Assembly: GCA_030612265.1 (NCBI GenBank)
Contig: JAUWOE010000008.1
Coordinates: forward strand, 1 to 39,181
From: Promethearchaeum sp.
GTDB taxonomy: Archaea; Asgardarchaeota; Lokiarchaeia; Sigyniarchaeales; Promethearchaeaceae
DNA length: 39,181 bases
Direction of reading: 5' to 3'
In this document: in pieces, positions 22,873 through 31,376 of the stretch
Layout of the letters: every line of letters starts with the position of its first letter
Position numbering within the stretch: position 1 is the stretch's first letter
Position numbers and translations under genes: made by a program
Notes under the pieces: generated by a model
Told to the model about the DNA's origin: nothing
Databases searched by the model: none
The model's input: the letters and a program-made list of their open reading frames with translations, nothing else

Positions 22873-24768
22873 CTAATCTTTTTCTAAAACAGATTCAATA
22901 GCATCTCTAACCTCTTTTACTGACTCGCTATCTTCAATCGTAGAAATATCTCCAATATCATTTCCCTCAGCAATCGATTTTATAATTCGACGCATTACTT
23001 TTCCCGATCTTGTTTTTGGTAATCGATTAACTACCAAAATTTCTTTAGGTTTTGCAATCGGTCCAATTCCATCTCGAATTTTTTGAATTAGTTCCTGTTT
23101 TAATTCTTCATTCCAAGAATATCCTTCTTTTAATACCACTAATCCAAGTGGAACTTGTCCCTTTATTGGATCAACAATTCCAATAACCATGTTTTCAGCC
23201 ACGGACGGATGGGAATTTAGCAATTCTTCAATTTCTCGTGTCCCCAACCTATGACTTGCTACCTTTATCACCTCATCGGCCCGTCCTAAGACAAAATAAT
23301 ATCCATCTTTATCCTTTATAGCATAATCCCCAGTATAGTAAACTGGATCACCAGGTAAAACCTTGAAATAAGTTTCATTATAACGTTCATCATCACCCCA
23401 AATTGTGAGCATATGACCCGGAGGTGTTGGAGGCTTAGCAACTAGAAAACCTTTCACTCCCGCTTCTACTGGTTTACTTTCATCGTCTACAACTTCAAGA
23501 TTCCATGTCCATGTCGGAAATGTAGGAGATCCTGGTTTAATGGGAATTTTATCAACACCCACGGGATTACACAAAACAGGCCATCCAGTTTCAGTTTGCC
23601 AATAATTATCAATAATTTCCGTATCACCTAAAACCTTCTTTGCCCATTCATAAGTAGGAGGATCCAAAGGTTCCCCAGCTAAAAATAAATACTTCATACG
23701 GCTTAAATCAAATTTTGTTATGTTTTCTTCGGAAAATTTTCGCAACATTCTAAATGCAGTCGGAGAGCTAAAAACGACATCTGCTTTGACTTTTTCGATA
23801 ATCTCGAACCATATACCGGTATGAGGATGAATTGGTGTTCCATCGTAGATGATACTTGTGATACCTGCGAACAGGGGGAAATAAATAGTATAACTATGCC
23901 CTACAACCCATCCAATATCAGATGTGGCAAAATAAATGGAATCTTTTTTACAACCATAAAGTGAAAAAATGGAATAGTATCCTGCAACCATATAACCTGC
24001 AGTGTCTCGTAGAGCTCCTTTTGGTTTTCCCGTTGTTCCAGAAGTATACAAAATATATGAAGGATCATCCGATTTAAGCGGAACACATTCCACTTCTTTA
24101 ATAGGACAGTTCTCAATTTCATGTTTCCAATCTAAATCTCTACCTTCAACTTTATGATATTCAATAATATTGAGGTTTAGAACTAATACTTTCGGAATTT
24201 TAAATTCAGCGATGTTTATTGCATCATCTATTATTTTTTTAAGTGGAGTTATTTTTCCAGCTCGCTTACTTCCATCAGCACAAATTATTAACTTTGGTTT
24301 TGCATCATCAATTCTAACAGCGATTGATTCTTTGCTAAATCCGGCAAATATAATGCTATGAATTAAACCAATTCGTGTGCAAGCCAGTGCCGCAACACAA
24401 GCTTCTATTGACATAGGCAAATAAAAAATTACTCGATCACCTTTTTGTAATCCCAAATGTTTGAAAAATCCTGCTACTTGATTTACTAGTTTCAAAAGTT
24501 CAGAATAAGTAATAATTTTGCTGATACCTTCAACTGGATTTTCATAAATATAAGCTGCCCTATTTTTATGCCCGTCATCTTTTGCCCATCTATCCACAGC
24601 ATTATAGCAGATGTTCGTTTCTCCGCCTTTAAACCACCTATAAAAAGGGGGATTTGAGGTATCTAATACCTTGTCCCATTTTTTATACCAGAATAATTCA
24701 TTTGCAATATTTCCCCAGAATTCTTCTGGGTTCTCTATAGATTTTTTATAATCTGCAATGTATGTCAT
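22873..24768 (-). CDS. AMP-forming acyl-CoA synthetase, propionyl-CoA synthetase-like
   Basis: This 631-residue enzyme activates short-chain acids with ATP and CoA through an acyl-adenylate. Visible motifs are the P-loop YTSGTTGKPKGALRD, the substrate-pocket NYWQTETGWP, the hinge region YYTGDYAIKDKDGYYFVLGRADEVIK in pieces, and the catalytic lysine near the end in KTRSGKVMRR. RDTAGY after the P-loop and the YWQTETGWP form are closer to PrpE (propionyl-CoA synthetase) than to Acs, which reads WWQTETGG. The preserved Trp in that motif limits the pocket to two- to three-carbon acids. An AAGTGA ribosome-binding site stands eight bases before the ATG at 24768. The thioesterase follows in the same direction. 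Confidence 0.85.
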   Translation of the reverse strand: MTYIADYKKSIENPEEFWGNIANELFWYKKWDKVLDTSNPPFYRWFKGGETNICYNAVDRWAKDDGHKNRAAYIYENPVEGISKIITYSELLKLVNQVAGFFKHLGLQKGDRVIFYLPMSIEACVAALACTRIGLIHSIIFAGFSKESIAVRIDDAKPKLIICADGSKRAGKITPLKKIIDDAINIAEFKIPKVLVLNLNIIEYHKVEGRDLDWKHEIENCPIKEVECVPLKSDDPSYILYTSGTTGKPKGALRDTAGYMVAGYYSIFSLYGCKKDSIYFATSDIGWVVGHSYTIYFPLFAGITSIIYDGTPIHPHTGIWFEIIEKVKADVVFSSPTAFRMLRKFSEENITKFDLSRMKYLFLAGEPLDPPTYEWAKKVLGDTEIIDNYWQTETGWPVLCNPVGVDKIPIKPGSPTFPTWTWNLEVVDDESKPVEAGVKGFLVAKPPTPPGHMLTIWGDDERYNETYFKVLPGDPVYYTGDYAIKDKDGYYFVLGRADEVIKVASHRLGTREIEELLNSHPSVAENMVIGIVDPIKGQVPLGLVVLKEGYSWNEELKQELIQKIRDGIGPIAKPKEILVVNRLPKTRSGKVMRRIIKSIAEGNDIGDISTIEDSESVKEVRDAIESVLEKD

Positions 24769-24878
24769 TATTTTTTCACTTGATGAGAATCTGCATTTGA
24801 AAATTTATAAATTTTTTAAGTTCATTTCTTCAATAATAGATTAACATCAAATTTTTGAAACAAAGGAATGAAAATTTT

Positions 24879-26210
24879 ATGAGTAATGAAAATTCGAATA
24901 TTAATGAAAATGAAGGGAAAACGGTTGAAAAATCTCAACCGTTAACTCTAGAAGAAAAAGAAGAGCGAAGAGAAAATATAATAGTTACCACTATTTTATG
25001 GTTAACAATGATAGGTCTCTTTATTTCTGTGATTGGAATTATCTGGAGGATAAAGGATTTATTCACTGAAACTGGATGGGATGAGTTCAAAGACTTATCA
25101 ATTCAAACGCAAATTTTTGTAGTTGGATTAATTCTATTGGGAATGTTTTTCTTAACGCTATTTTTAGTCGTTTTATTCCGAAGAGGAAAACGTTCCATGC
25201 ACTCCATGTTATTTAAAGAGAAATACGAAGAATTAAGTAAAGATGAGACATATTTACCTGCAAAAGTGATCACTGCAGGGACTTTAATTTGTATTTTTAC
25301 AATTTTTCTAGGTTTGATAATTGCAATAATTGGATTTTTCCTAAATGCTGGTGAAGGAGATGATCCATTAAATTTATGGGGATGGTTTACTGATTTAACA
25401 GGAGGTTCAAGGATTTTACTAGTAGGAGGTTCAGTATTAGTTTTGGATGGCCTAATTTATTTGGCCGTATTTACTTGGAAAAATGGCCAATGGGTTGTAA
25501 TAAATCAAATTTTGAAATACAATAAGGCAGTTGAAGGCAAATATCAATTCGAGAAAAACAAGAAAATTACAGGCAATGTTATGTTTGGAATAATAGTTAC
25601 TGAAATATTAATGATTGTTGTCGGGATAATCTGGGCAATTATTGATGCTGCCTTTTTAGATTATGGAACTACTTTTAGAAATTACCCAGTTGGCATACAG
25701 ATTTCATTTTATGGTATATTTGGGGCATTATTATTTGGTACATTGATATTCTCAATGTTTTTCTACAAACGGGGAAACAACTTAATATTAACAGCATTCT
25801 TTGTCCAAATCAGCCCCAAAGATATTGAAAAGGATAATACAACGGCAAAAGTAATAACTATTGGAATTTTAGTCTCAATCTCACTGATGGTTTTAGGTTT
25901 AATAATCTGGATTTTATCTTTAATAATTAATGCAGTGGCTGAGAGTGATACGGGTAATATCTTCACAACATTAGCGGGAATGAGCGGTGGACTAGCTCTA
26001 TTATCATACAGTGTAATCGCGGAAATTTTTACAATTCTAGCTCTTTCGTTTACTTTCTTCCTTCATAATGGGTACGCATTCACAATGGACAAAATTATTA
26101 AAATGGAAAAGTCATTGGATGATGGTTTGGATAGTGGAAAGAAAAAAGCTGATGAAAAAAAGGAAGAAAGAAAAAGACTTAGAAAGTTGAAAAAAGAAGA
26201 AAAAAGCTGA
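24879..26210 (+). CDS. Polytopic membrane protein built from four two-helix repeats
   Basis: This protein of about 443 residues has a charged N-terminal 45 residues, eight predicted membrane helices and a Lys/Glu-rich C-terminal tail. The helices come in four similar units of about 95-100 residues. Each has one helix ending in Gly-Ile-Ile-Trp-like residues, a short acidic/aromatic outer loop, a second helix, and an inner loop starting RRGKRS, WKNGQW, YKRGNN or LHNGYA. Units two and four both begin AKVIT. This indicates internal duplication. No enzyme motif or transport signature was recognised. The frame is open from a TTG at 24855, but the ATG at 24879 is preferred, with AGGA 11 bases upstream. 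It stands alone between a divergent synthetase gene and a terminator. Confidence 0.7.
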   Translation: MSNENSNINENEGKTVEKSQPLTLEEKEERRENIIVTTILWLTMIGLFISVIGIIWRIKDLFTETGWDEFKDLSIQTQIFVVGLILLGMFFLTLFLVVLFRRGKRSMHSMLFKEKYEELSKDETYLPAKVITAGTLICIFTIFLGLIIAIIGFFLNAGEGDDPLNLWGWFTDLTGGSRILLVGGSVLVLDGLIYLAVFTWKNGQWVVINQILKYNKAVEGKYQFEKNKKITGNVMFGIIVTEILMIVVGIIWAIIDAAFLDYGTTFRNYPVGIQISFYGIFGALLFGTLIFSMFFYKRGNNLILTAFFVQISPKDIEKDNTTAKVITIGILVSISLMVLGLIIWILSLIINAVAESDTGNIFTTLAGMSGGLALLSYSVIAEIFTILALSFTFFLHNGYAFTMDKIIKMEKSLDDGLDSGKKKADEKKEERKRLRKLKKEEKS

Positions 26211-26240
26211 GAAAAAAGAGTAATCAATATTCTTAATCTA

Positions 26241-26278
26241 TTTTCATTTTTTTTCTATCCATTTTTTTTATTACTTTT
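26241..26278 (+). terminator. T-rich terminator
   Basis: About 30 bases after the stop of the repeat membrane protein, two T runs of eight or more are separated by a few bases. This fits an archaeal intrinsic terminator and is followed by the nitroreductase promoter. Confidence 0.45.
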
Positions 26279-26296
26279 AGCCTATTCATTTACTTT

Positions 26297-26308
26297 TTTA
26301 AATTTAAA
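26297..26308 (+). promoter_or_regulatory. TATA box for a leaderless nitroreductase message
   Basis: TTTAAATTTAAA is centred 30 bases before the ATG at 26333. That spacing puts the transcript start at or within a few bases of the start codon, and no ribosome-binding site is visible, so a leaderless message is expected. Confidence 0.4.
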
Positions 26309-26332
26309 TTAACTCAACACCTATCTATTTAT

Positions 26333-26860
26333 ATGGATTTTACAGATGTAATTAAGAGTAGAAGAAGTATTCGAAAATTTAAAGAAGACATTATAGAAGA
26401 TGAAATTCTTGAAAGAATTATCGAAGCAGGCAGATTAGCTCCCACTTGGGCAAATAAACAAGGAGTTCGTTATATAATAGTGAAGGACAGCTCTCTAATT
26501 AAAGAAATTGCTAATGCGACTACACAAAAATGGACTGAAAACGTACCAATGTTCATTGTTGTTTGCATTGCTCCAAATAAATCTGGAAAAAATATGAATA
26601 ATTTAGAGTATTTTACTGTAGATGCAGCTATATGTATGGAACATCTTATTTTGGCGGCAACTAATGAGGGATTAGGAACTTGTTGGATTGGATGGTTTGA
26701 TGAGTATAAAATAAAAAGCACGTTATCAATTCCAGAAAAAGTAAGAGTAATTGCTTTGACACCGCTCGGTTATTCAAAATATACACCTCGTGAACAGAAT
26801 CGAAAGCCAATTGAACAAATTTGCTTTAGTGAGAAATATGGTACAAAGATTAAATTTTGA
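26333..26860 (+). CDS. Nitroreductase-family flavoprotein
   Basis: This 175-residue protein has the FMN-binding nitroreductase fold. SRRSIRKFKED at the N-terminus contacts the FMN phosphate, RLAPTWANKQGVRYIIV is the second family motif, and NEGLGTCWIGWFDE with ALTPLGYSKYTPREQNRKP closes the flavin site. Family members reduce nitro compounds, quinones or flavins with NAD(P)H; the natural substrate is unknown. The Trp-Ala-Asn motif in place of the usual Ser/Pro after the second motif occurs in a subset of small anaerobic proteins. It stands alone with its own promoter, 54 bases before the glycine cleavage genes, and could be co-transcribed with them. Confidence 0.85.
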   Translation: MDFTDVIKSRRSIRKFKEDIIEDEILERIIEAGRLAPTWANKQGVRYIIVKDSSLIKEIANATTQKWTENVPMFIVVCIAPNKSGKNMNNLEYFTVDAAICMEHLILAATNEGLGTCWIGWFDEYKIKSTLSIPEKVRVIALTPLGYSKYTPREQNRKPIEQICFSEKYGTKIKF

Positions 26861-26914
26861 ATGGACAATTTTAATTTGGATACCTAACTAATTTTATTAA
26901 ATAAGGTTATTGCA

Positions 26915-28057
26915 ATGACAGAAATTAACATTCGGAAAACGCCTTTGAGCGAAATGCACGAGAAATTAGGTGCAAAGATGGTAAATTTTGAAGATTGGTA
27001 TATGCCCGTTAAATTTGAAGGAGTTATTGAAGATCACATATGGACTCGGGAACATGCTGGAATTTTCGATATTAGCCACATGACTGAATTTATGCTCGAA
27101 GGTCCTGACTGTATACCATTTCTTAAGCATATGATGACCAACAGTATTGGAATTGGAGATTATGTAGCTCAATATCAACATATGTGCTATCCAAATGGAA
27201 GAGTAGTTGACGATCTCTATATTTATCGAGAATCTGCTGAAAAAGTTAGAATTATTGCTAATGCTCAAACCTTGGAAACAGATGGAAAGGATTTCAATTG
27301 GTTAAAGGAGAATATCGGCGATTATAAGGTTAAGATAACAGATCTTTCGTTAGAACGTACAAGATTTGCTTTTCAAGGTCCTGAAACCTTAAATTTATTA
27401 AATCCAATAACTGACAAAGATCTCACACAAATTAAGCGTTTTAGATGGTGTTATACAAATATAATAGTAAATTCAGAAGAAATTCCAATTTTTTGTTCGC
27501 GAACAGGTTATACCGGCGAAGATGATTGGTCAGATTCATTAGCTTCATTTGAAATATCATGTGAAAATAAGTATGCAACCAGAGTTTATCAAATATTCCT
27601 GGATACGGGAGCAAAACCTATTGGAATTGGAGCCCGAGATTCATTGCGTTTAGAATGCTGTTATGCTTTGTACGGTAATGATATTAATAACGAAATTACG
27701 ACGGTTGAAGCTAATTTGGGATGGGTTGTCAAGGAAAAAGAAGGATTCAACTTTATAGGTCAAGAGATTCTACTTAAGCAAAAAAGTGAAGGTCCCAAAA
27801 AAATTAGTGTCGGACTTAATTTACTTGATAAAGGTATTCTTAGAGCAGGCTATCGGATTATTTCACTCGGAGGGGAAGATATCGGACATATTACATCTGG
27901 AACATTTGCTCCAACTTTAAATAAAACTGTTGGTTTAGCTTTAATTAATTCTGAATATAAAGCAATAGGATCAGAGCTTGATGTGTTAATCCGAGGTAAG
28001 AAAAAACGAGCAGTAATTGTTAAAACACCCTTTTACACTCGAGGGAAGAAAATTTAA
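26915..28057 (+). CDS. gcvT: Glycine cleavage system T protein (aminomethyltransferase)
   Basis: GcvT moves the aminomethyl carbon from lipoyl-GcvH to tetrahydrofolate, releasing ammonia. Family features are HAGIFDISHM, the catalytic Asp in PNGRVVDDLYIYR, SRTGYTGED and GIGARDSLRLE, followed by the C-terminal barrel ending ALINSEY. At 380 residues the length is normal. One oddity is an insertion of about seven residues after TGED: the usual TGEDGFEI reads TGEDDWSDSLASFEI near residues 198-212, on the folate-side loop. AAGG lies 11 bases before the ATG at 26915. It is the first of four gcv genes in the order T-H-PA-PB. The L protein (dihydrolipoyl dehydrogenase) is not in this window. Confidence 0.9.
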   Translation: MTEINIRKTPLSEMHEKLGAKMVNFEDWYMPVKFEGVIEDHIWTREHAGIFDISHMTEFMLEGPDCIPFLKHMMTNSIGIGDYVAQYQHMCYPNGRVVDDLYIYRESAEKVRIIANAQTLETDGKDFNWLKENIGDYKVKITDLSLERTRFAFQGPETLNLLNPITDKDLTQIKRFRWCYTNIIVNSEEIPIFCSRTGYTGEDDWSDSLASFEISCENKYATRVYQIFLDTGAKPIGIGARDSLRLECCYALYGNDINNEITTVEANLGWVVKEKEGFNFIGQEILLKQKSEGPKKISVGLNLLDKGILRAGYRIISLGGEDIGHITSGTFAPTLNKTVGLALINSEYKAIGSELDVLIRGKKKRAVIVKTPFYTRGKKI

Positions 28058-28139
28058 AAAGAAAAATTAAAATTAAAATTATTATTATTCAAAACGTTAT
28101 CAATTTTTTTTATAAAATAAAAATTAAAAAGTGAAAAAT

Positions 28140-28514
28140 ATGGAGTTCCCAGGAGATTTAAAATATCAAGCTACTCATGAATGGGTTAAAATCGAAGGTG
28201 ACATTGCGACCGTAGGTATTAGTGCCCATGCCCAAGACCAATTAGGCGAAATCGTTTTTGTGGAGTTACCAAGTGTTGGTGATTCATTAGAGAAAGGAGC
28301 AGTTGCAGCTAATGTCGAAAGTTCAAAAGCAGTAGGAGAGGTAGTTACCCCATTTACCGGAGAAATAACTGCTGTTAATGAAAATTTAGAAGATGAACCG
28401 GAAGTTGTAAACTCTTCACCGTATGGTGATGGATGGATTTTTAAAGTTAAAATTAGTAATGCTTCTGAAGCAGATGGATTATTGGATGCTGCTGGTTATC
28501 AGGCAACCTTATAA
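28140..28514 (+). CDS. gcvH: Glycine cleavage system H protein (lipoyl carrier)
   Basis: This protein of about 124 residues is the lipoyl swinging-arm carrier of the glycine cleavage system. ATHEWVKIEGDIATVGIS opens the fold, and the lipoylated residue is Lys63 in VESSKAVGEVVTPF. The C-terminus EPEVVNSSPYGDGWIFKVKI is standard. Starts are possible at GTG 28131 or ATG 28140. I prefer the ATG, because the GTG then belongs to the AAGTGA ribosome-binding site five bases upstream, the same layout as in porA. The gap of 82 bases after gcvT is AT-rich and featureless. Confidence 0.93.
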   Translation: MEFPGDLKYQATHEWVKIEGDIATVGISAHAQDQLGEIVFVELPSVGDSLEKGAVAANVESSKAVGEVVTPFTGEITAVNENLEDEPEVVNSSPYGDGWIFKVKISNASEADGLLDAAGYQATL

Positions 28515-28532
28515 AATAACTAAATTTTAAGA

Positions 28533-28546
28533 CTTTTTTTTTATTT
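28533..28546 (+). terminator. T run after gcvH
   Basis: A run of nine T followed by A and three T lies about 20 bases after the gcvH stop. It may act as a partial terminator within the gcv cluster, lowering expression of the two P-protein genes relative to gcvH, but it may also be just AT-rich spacer. Confidence 0.25.
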
Positions 28547-28595
28547 ACTTTCATTTATTAAATATATTTTAATTCTATTTAGAAGGGAAAAAAAC

Positions 28596-29912
28596 ATGGA
28601 TTACGTTCCACATGATGAAGAAACCATTAGAATTATGTTAGAAAAAATCGGAGTGGAGAATTTAGATGATTTGTATGCAGATATTCCTAACAATCTGAAA
28701 ATAAAAACTCTAAACCTTCCCGAGGGTTTACCAGAATCAGACCTTCTTAAAAATTTAACCGAACTCTCTCAGAAAAATCATATTTATCATACTTCTTTTT
28801 TGGGAGCTGGATCTTATTATCACTACATTCCATCACTGGTTGATTCTATTATTAGCCAAAGTCAATTCTTCACTTCGTACACACCGTATCAAGCAGAAAT
28901 AAGCCAAGGAATGCTCCAAAGCATTTATGAATATCAATCAGCAATATCGAGAATAACTGAAATGGATGTAACTAATGCTTCAATGTATGATTGTGCATCT
29001 GCATTGGCAGAAGCTGCAACAATGGCATTCTTTATAACCAAAAAGAGAAAAGTACTTCTTATTGAAGGAATTCACCCTGAATACATTGAAACCGTTCAAA
29101 CTTATTGTTGGGGGCGCAGCATTGAAACAGAAATAATTCCTTTAGATGAACTTGATAATAAAATAACCGATGAGATAGCGGGAGTTTTAATTCAAAGCCC
29201 CAACTTCTTTGGAGATATTGAAGATGTTAACCAAATTGCTAATATCGTCCACTCCAAATCAAATAAATGTTTATTAATTCAAGCAATGAGTGATCCAACA
29301 TGTTTAGGACAGCTTAAACCTCCAGGAAAAAGTGATGTTGATATATTTGTTTCCGAAGGTGTGGGAATGCACCCATCTTTTGGAGGACCAAACTTAGGAA
29401 TTTTATCTGTAAAAAAAAAATATATGCGAAAAATGCCAGGAAGATTGATAGGGTTAACAAAAGAACTCTATGGTGAAAAAGAAGGCTATGTATTAACACT
29501 TCAAGCGCGAGAACAGCATATAAGACGTGAAAAAGCACTCTCAAATATTTGTTCAAATCAAGCATTGATCATGATTGCTTCTTTAGTTTATTTGATTTCT
29601 TTGGGTAAAACTGGGTTAAAAGATGTCGCTATGCAAAATTTTCAAAAAGCTAACCATGTTAAACAAGCATTATCTCAAATCTCTGGATATAAAATTCTAA
29701 ATACCAAACCAACCTACAATGAATTCATTGTTAAATGTCCAAACATTGATAAATTAATAAAAAAGTGCAAAGATGAGAATATATTACCACCTCTAAGACT
29801 ATCCCATTATTTTCCTAATAGAAAAGACGAAATTCTTATTTGTGTAACCGAAATTAACTCAAAAGAAGATATTATAAAATTCATACATATTGCTCAGGAG
29901 GCTGCACAATGA
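28596..29912 (+). CDS. gcvPA: Glycine decarboxylase P protein, subunit 1
   Basis: This 438-residue protein is the N-terminal half of a split glycine decarboxylase. YVPHDEETIRIMLEKIGV opens the protein, SFLGAGSYYHYIPS and FFTSYTPYQAEISQGMLQ with YEYQSAISRITEMDVTNASM (in pieces) are the best conserved blocks, and SEGVGMHPSFGGPNLGIL is the remnant of the PLP site without the lysine. AREQHIRREKALSNICSNQA completes the match. The reaction needs the second subunit for PLP. AAGGGA stands before the ATG at 28596. The stop overlaps the gcvPB start. Confidence 0.92.
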   Translation: MDYVPHDEETIRIMLEKIGVENLDDLYADIPNNLKIKTLNLPEGLPESDLLKNLTELSQKNHIYHTSFLGAGSYYHYIPSLVDSIISQSQFFTSYTPYQAEISQGMLQSIYEYQSAISRITEMDVTNASMYDCASALAEAATMAFFITKKRKVLLIEGIHPEYIETVQTYCWGRSIETEIIPLDELDNKITDEIAGVLIQSPNFFGDIEDVNQIANIVHSKSNKCLLIQAMSDPTCLGQLKPPGKSDVDIFVSEGVGMHPSFGGPNLGILSVKKKYMRKMPGRLIGLTKELYGEKEGYVLTLQAREQHIRREKALSNICSNQALIMIASLVYLISLGKTGLKDVAMQNFQKANHVKQALSQISGYKILNTKPTYNEFIVKCPNIDKLIKKCKDENILPPLRLSHYFPNRKDEILICVTEINSKEDIIKFIHIAQEAAQ

Positions 29913-31342
29913 CTCGTGAACTCTTAATTTTTGATAAAGGATATAATGCAGTAAAAAATAATTTCACACCCGAAATGGATATCGATAGAGTTGATTTTGA
30001 TAATATACTTCCGAAATTTCTTCAACGCAATGAAGAAATAAACTTACCTGATGTTCCGGAATTTGAAATTGTACGGCATTATGTTAATTTAGCTAAAAAG
30101 AATTATGGAGTAGATAGCGGAATCTATCCTTTAGGCTCTTGCACAATGAAATATAATCCTAGAATTAATGAAATAACTGCAAGACTACCGGGATTTTTAA
30201 ACATTCATCCATTACAAGAAGAAAATGAAGGAGCAATTGAATTAATATATAATCTTGGTCAACAACTTTGTGAAATATGCGGAATGGATGCGTTTACATT
30301 AAATCCTGCAGCAGGTGCTCAAGGAGAACTTACTGGTATCCTAATTATTAAGAAATTCTTTGAAATGAAAGGAATAGAGAAGGATAAAATCATAGTCCCT
30401 GATAGTGCCCATGGAACTAACCCTGCTACATCTGTAATGGCCGGTTTTTCAATTATTGAAATAAAATCCGATGAAAATGGGGAATTACCTTTAGATCAGC
30501 TTGAATTTGCAATGAAAGGAGGAGATGTTGCTGGTTTAATGTTAACAAATCCAAATACAGTTGGAGTTTTTGATAGGAATATTGATAAAATTACTGAAAT
30601 CGTCCATAAATATGGAGGATTATGTTATTATGACGGAGCAAATCTCAATCCTATTATGGGAATCGTAAAACCTGGTGAAATGGGATTTGATATCATACAT
30701 TTAAACCTCCATAAAACATTTTCAACTCCCCATGGTGGTGGCGGTCCAGGAGCCGGACCTGTTGGAGTCAAAAAGGATTTAATTAAATATTTACCATGCC
30801 CACAAGTAATTAAAATTGAAAAAGGTTTAGCATGTGTCGAAAATGAAGGATCATCGATCGGACGAATACGTAGTTTTTGGGGCAATTTTGGAGTTTTAGT
30901 TAAAGCATATACATATATATTGGCATTAGGTAACAATGGGATAAAGAGAGCTGCTCAAAATGCAGTTTTGAATGCAAACTATATCAGAACCCAAATTCAG
31001 CATAAATATCCCATCCCTTACAATCGAATCAACATGCACGAATTTCTTGTTGATGCCCACTTACCCAATGGTGTCAATTCAGAAGACGTTGCCAAAGGGT
31101 TGCTTGATCGAGGTATTCACGCTCCTACAATATATTTTCCGTTAATTATACATGAGGCTATGCTTATTGAACCTACTGAAACAGAAAATAAGCGTGAACT
31201 GGACAAATTTATAAAAGCTTTGTTAGAAATTTATGAAGAAGCAGAAAAAAATCCTGGACATCTTAAAAATGGTCCTTATAATACTGATATCGGAAGATTA
31301 GATGCGACATTAGCAGCCCGAAGACCGCATTTGCGTGATTAA
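29909..31342 (+). CDS. gcvPB: Glycine decarboxylase P protein, subunit 2 (PLP-binding)
   Basis: This 477-residue subunit carries pyridoxal phosphate and decarboxylates glycine, passing the aminomethyl group to lipoyl-GcvH. YPLGSCTMKYNPRINE, the DSAHGTNPAT block, LTNPNTVGVFDRNI and HLNLHKTFSTPHGGGGPGAG are present, with the PLP lysine at residue 269. MHEFLVDAHLPNGVN and APTIYFPLI complete the pattern. The gene overlaps gcvPA by four bases (ATGA) with CAGGAGG just upstream, so the two halves are made in equal amounts. It ends at a poly-T terminator. Confidence 0.93.
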   Translation: MTRELLIFDKGYNAVKNNFTPEMDIDRVDFDNILPKFLQRNEEINLPDVPEFEIVRHYVNLAKKNYGVDSGIYPLGSCTMKYNPRINEITARLPGFLNIHPLQEENEGAIELIYNLGQQLCEICGMDAFTLNPAAGAQGELTGILIIKKFFEMKGIEKDKIIVPDSAHGTNPATSVMAGFSIIEIKSDENGELPLDQLEFAMKGGDVAGLMLTNPNTVGVFDRNIDKITEIVHKYGGLCYYDGANLNPIMGIVKPGEMGFDIIHLNLHKTFSTPHGGGGPGAGPVGVKKDLIKYLPCPQVIKIEKGLACVENEGSSIGRIRSFWGNFGVLVKAYTYILALGNNGIKRAAQNAVLNANYIRTQIQHKYPIPYNRINMHEFLVDAHLPNGVNSEDVAKGLLDRGIHAPTIYFPLIIHEAMLIEPTETENKRELDKFIKALLEIYEEAEKNPGHLKNGPYNTDIGRLDATLAARRPHLRD

Positions 31343-31376
31343 ATTTTTTTTTTATTTTTTTTTATTTTTTTTTATT
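31343..31376 (+). terminator. Poly-T terminator with tandem ten-base units
   Basis: Directly after the gcvPB stop come runs of ten, nine and nine T separated by single A, in effect three tandem copies of one unit of about ten bases. This is a very strong archaeal terminator signal for the gcv operon. The opposing gene stops immediately beyond it at 31377. Confidence 0.65.

Noticed and set aside
30628-30936. Long antisense frames opposite gcvPB and other real genes
   Set aside because: These are mirror frames of well-identified genes, without starts, motifs or ribosome-binding sites of their own.
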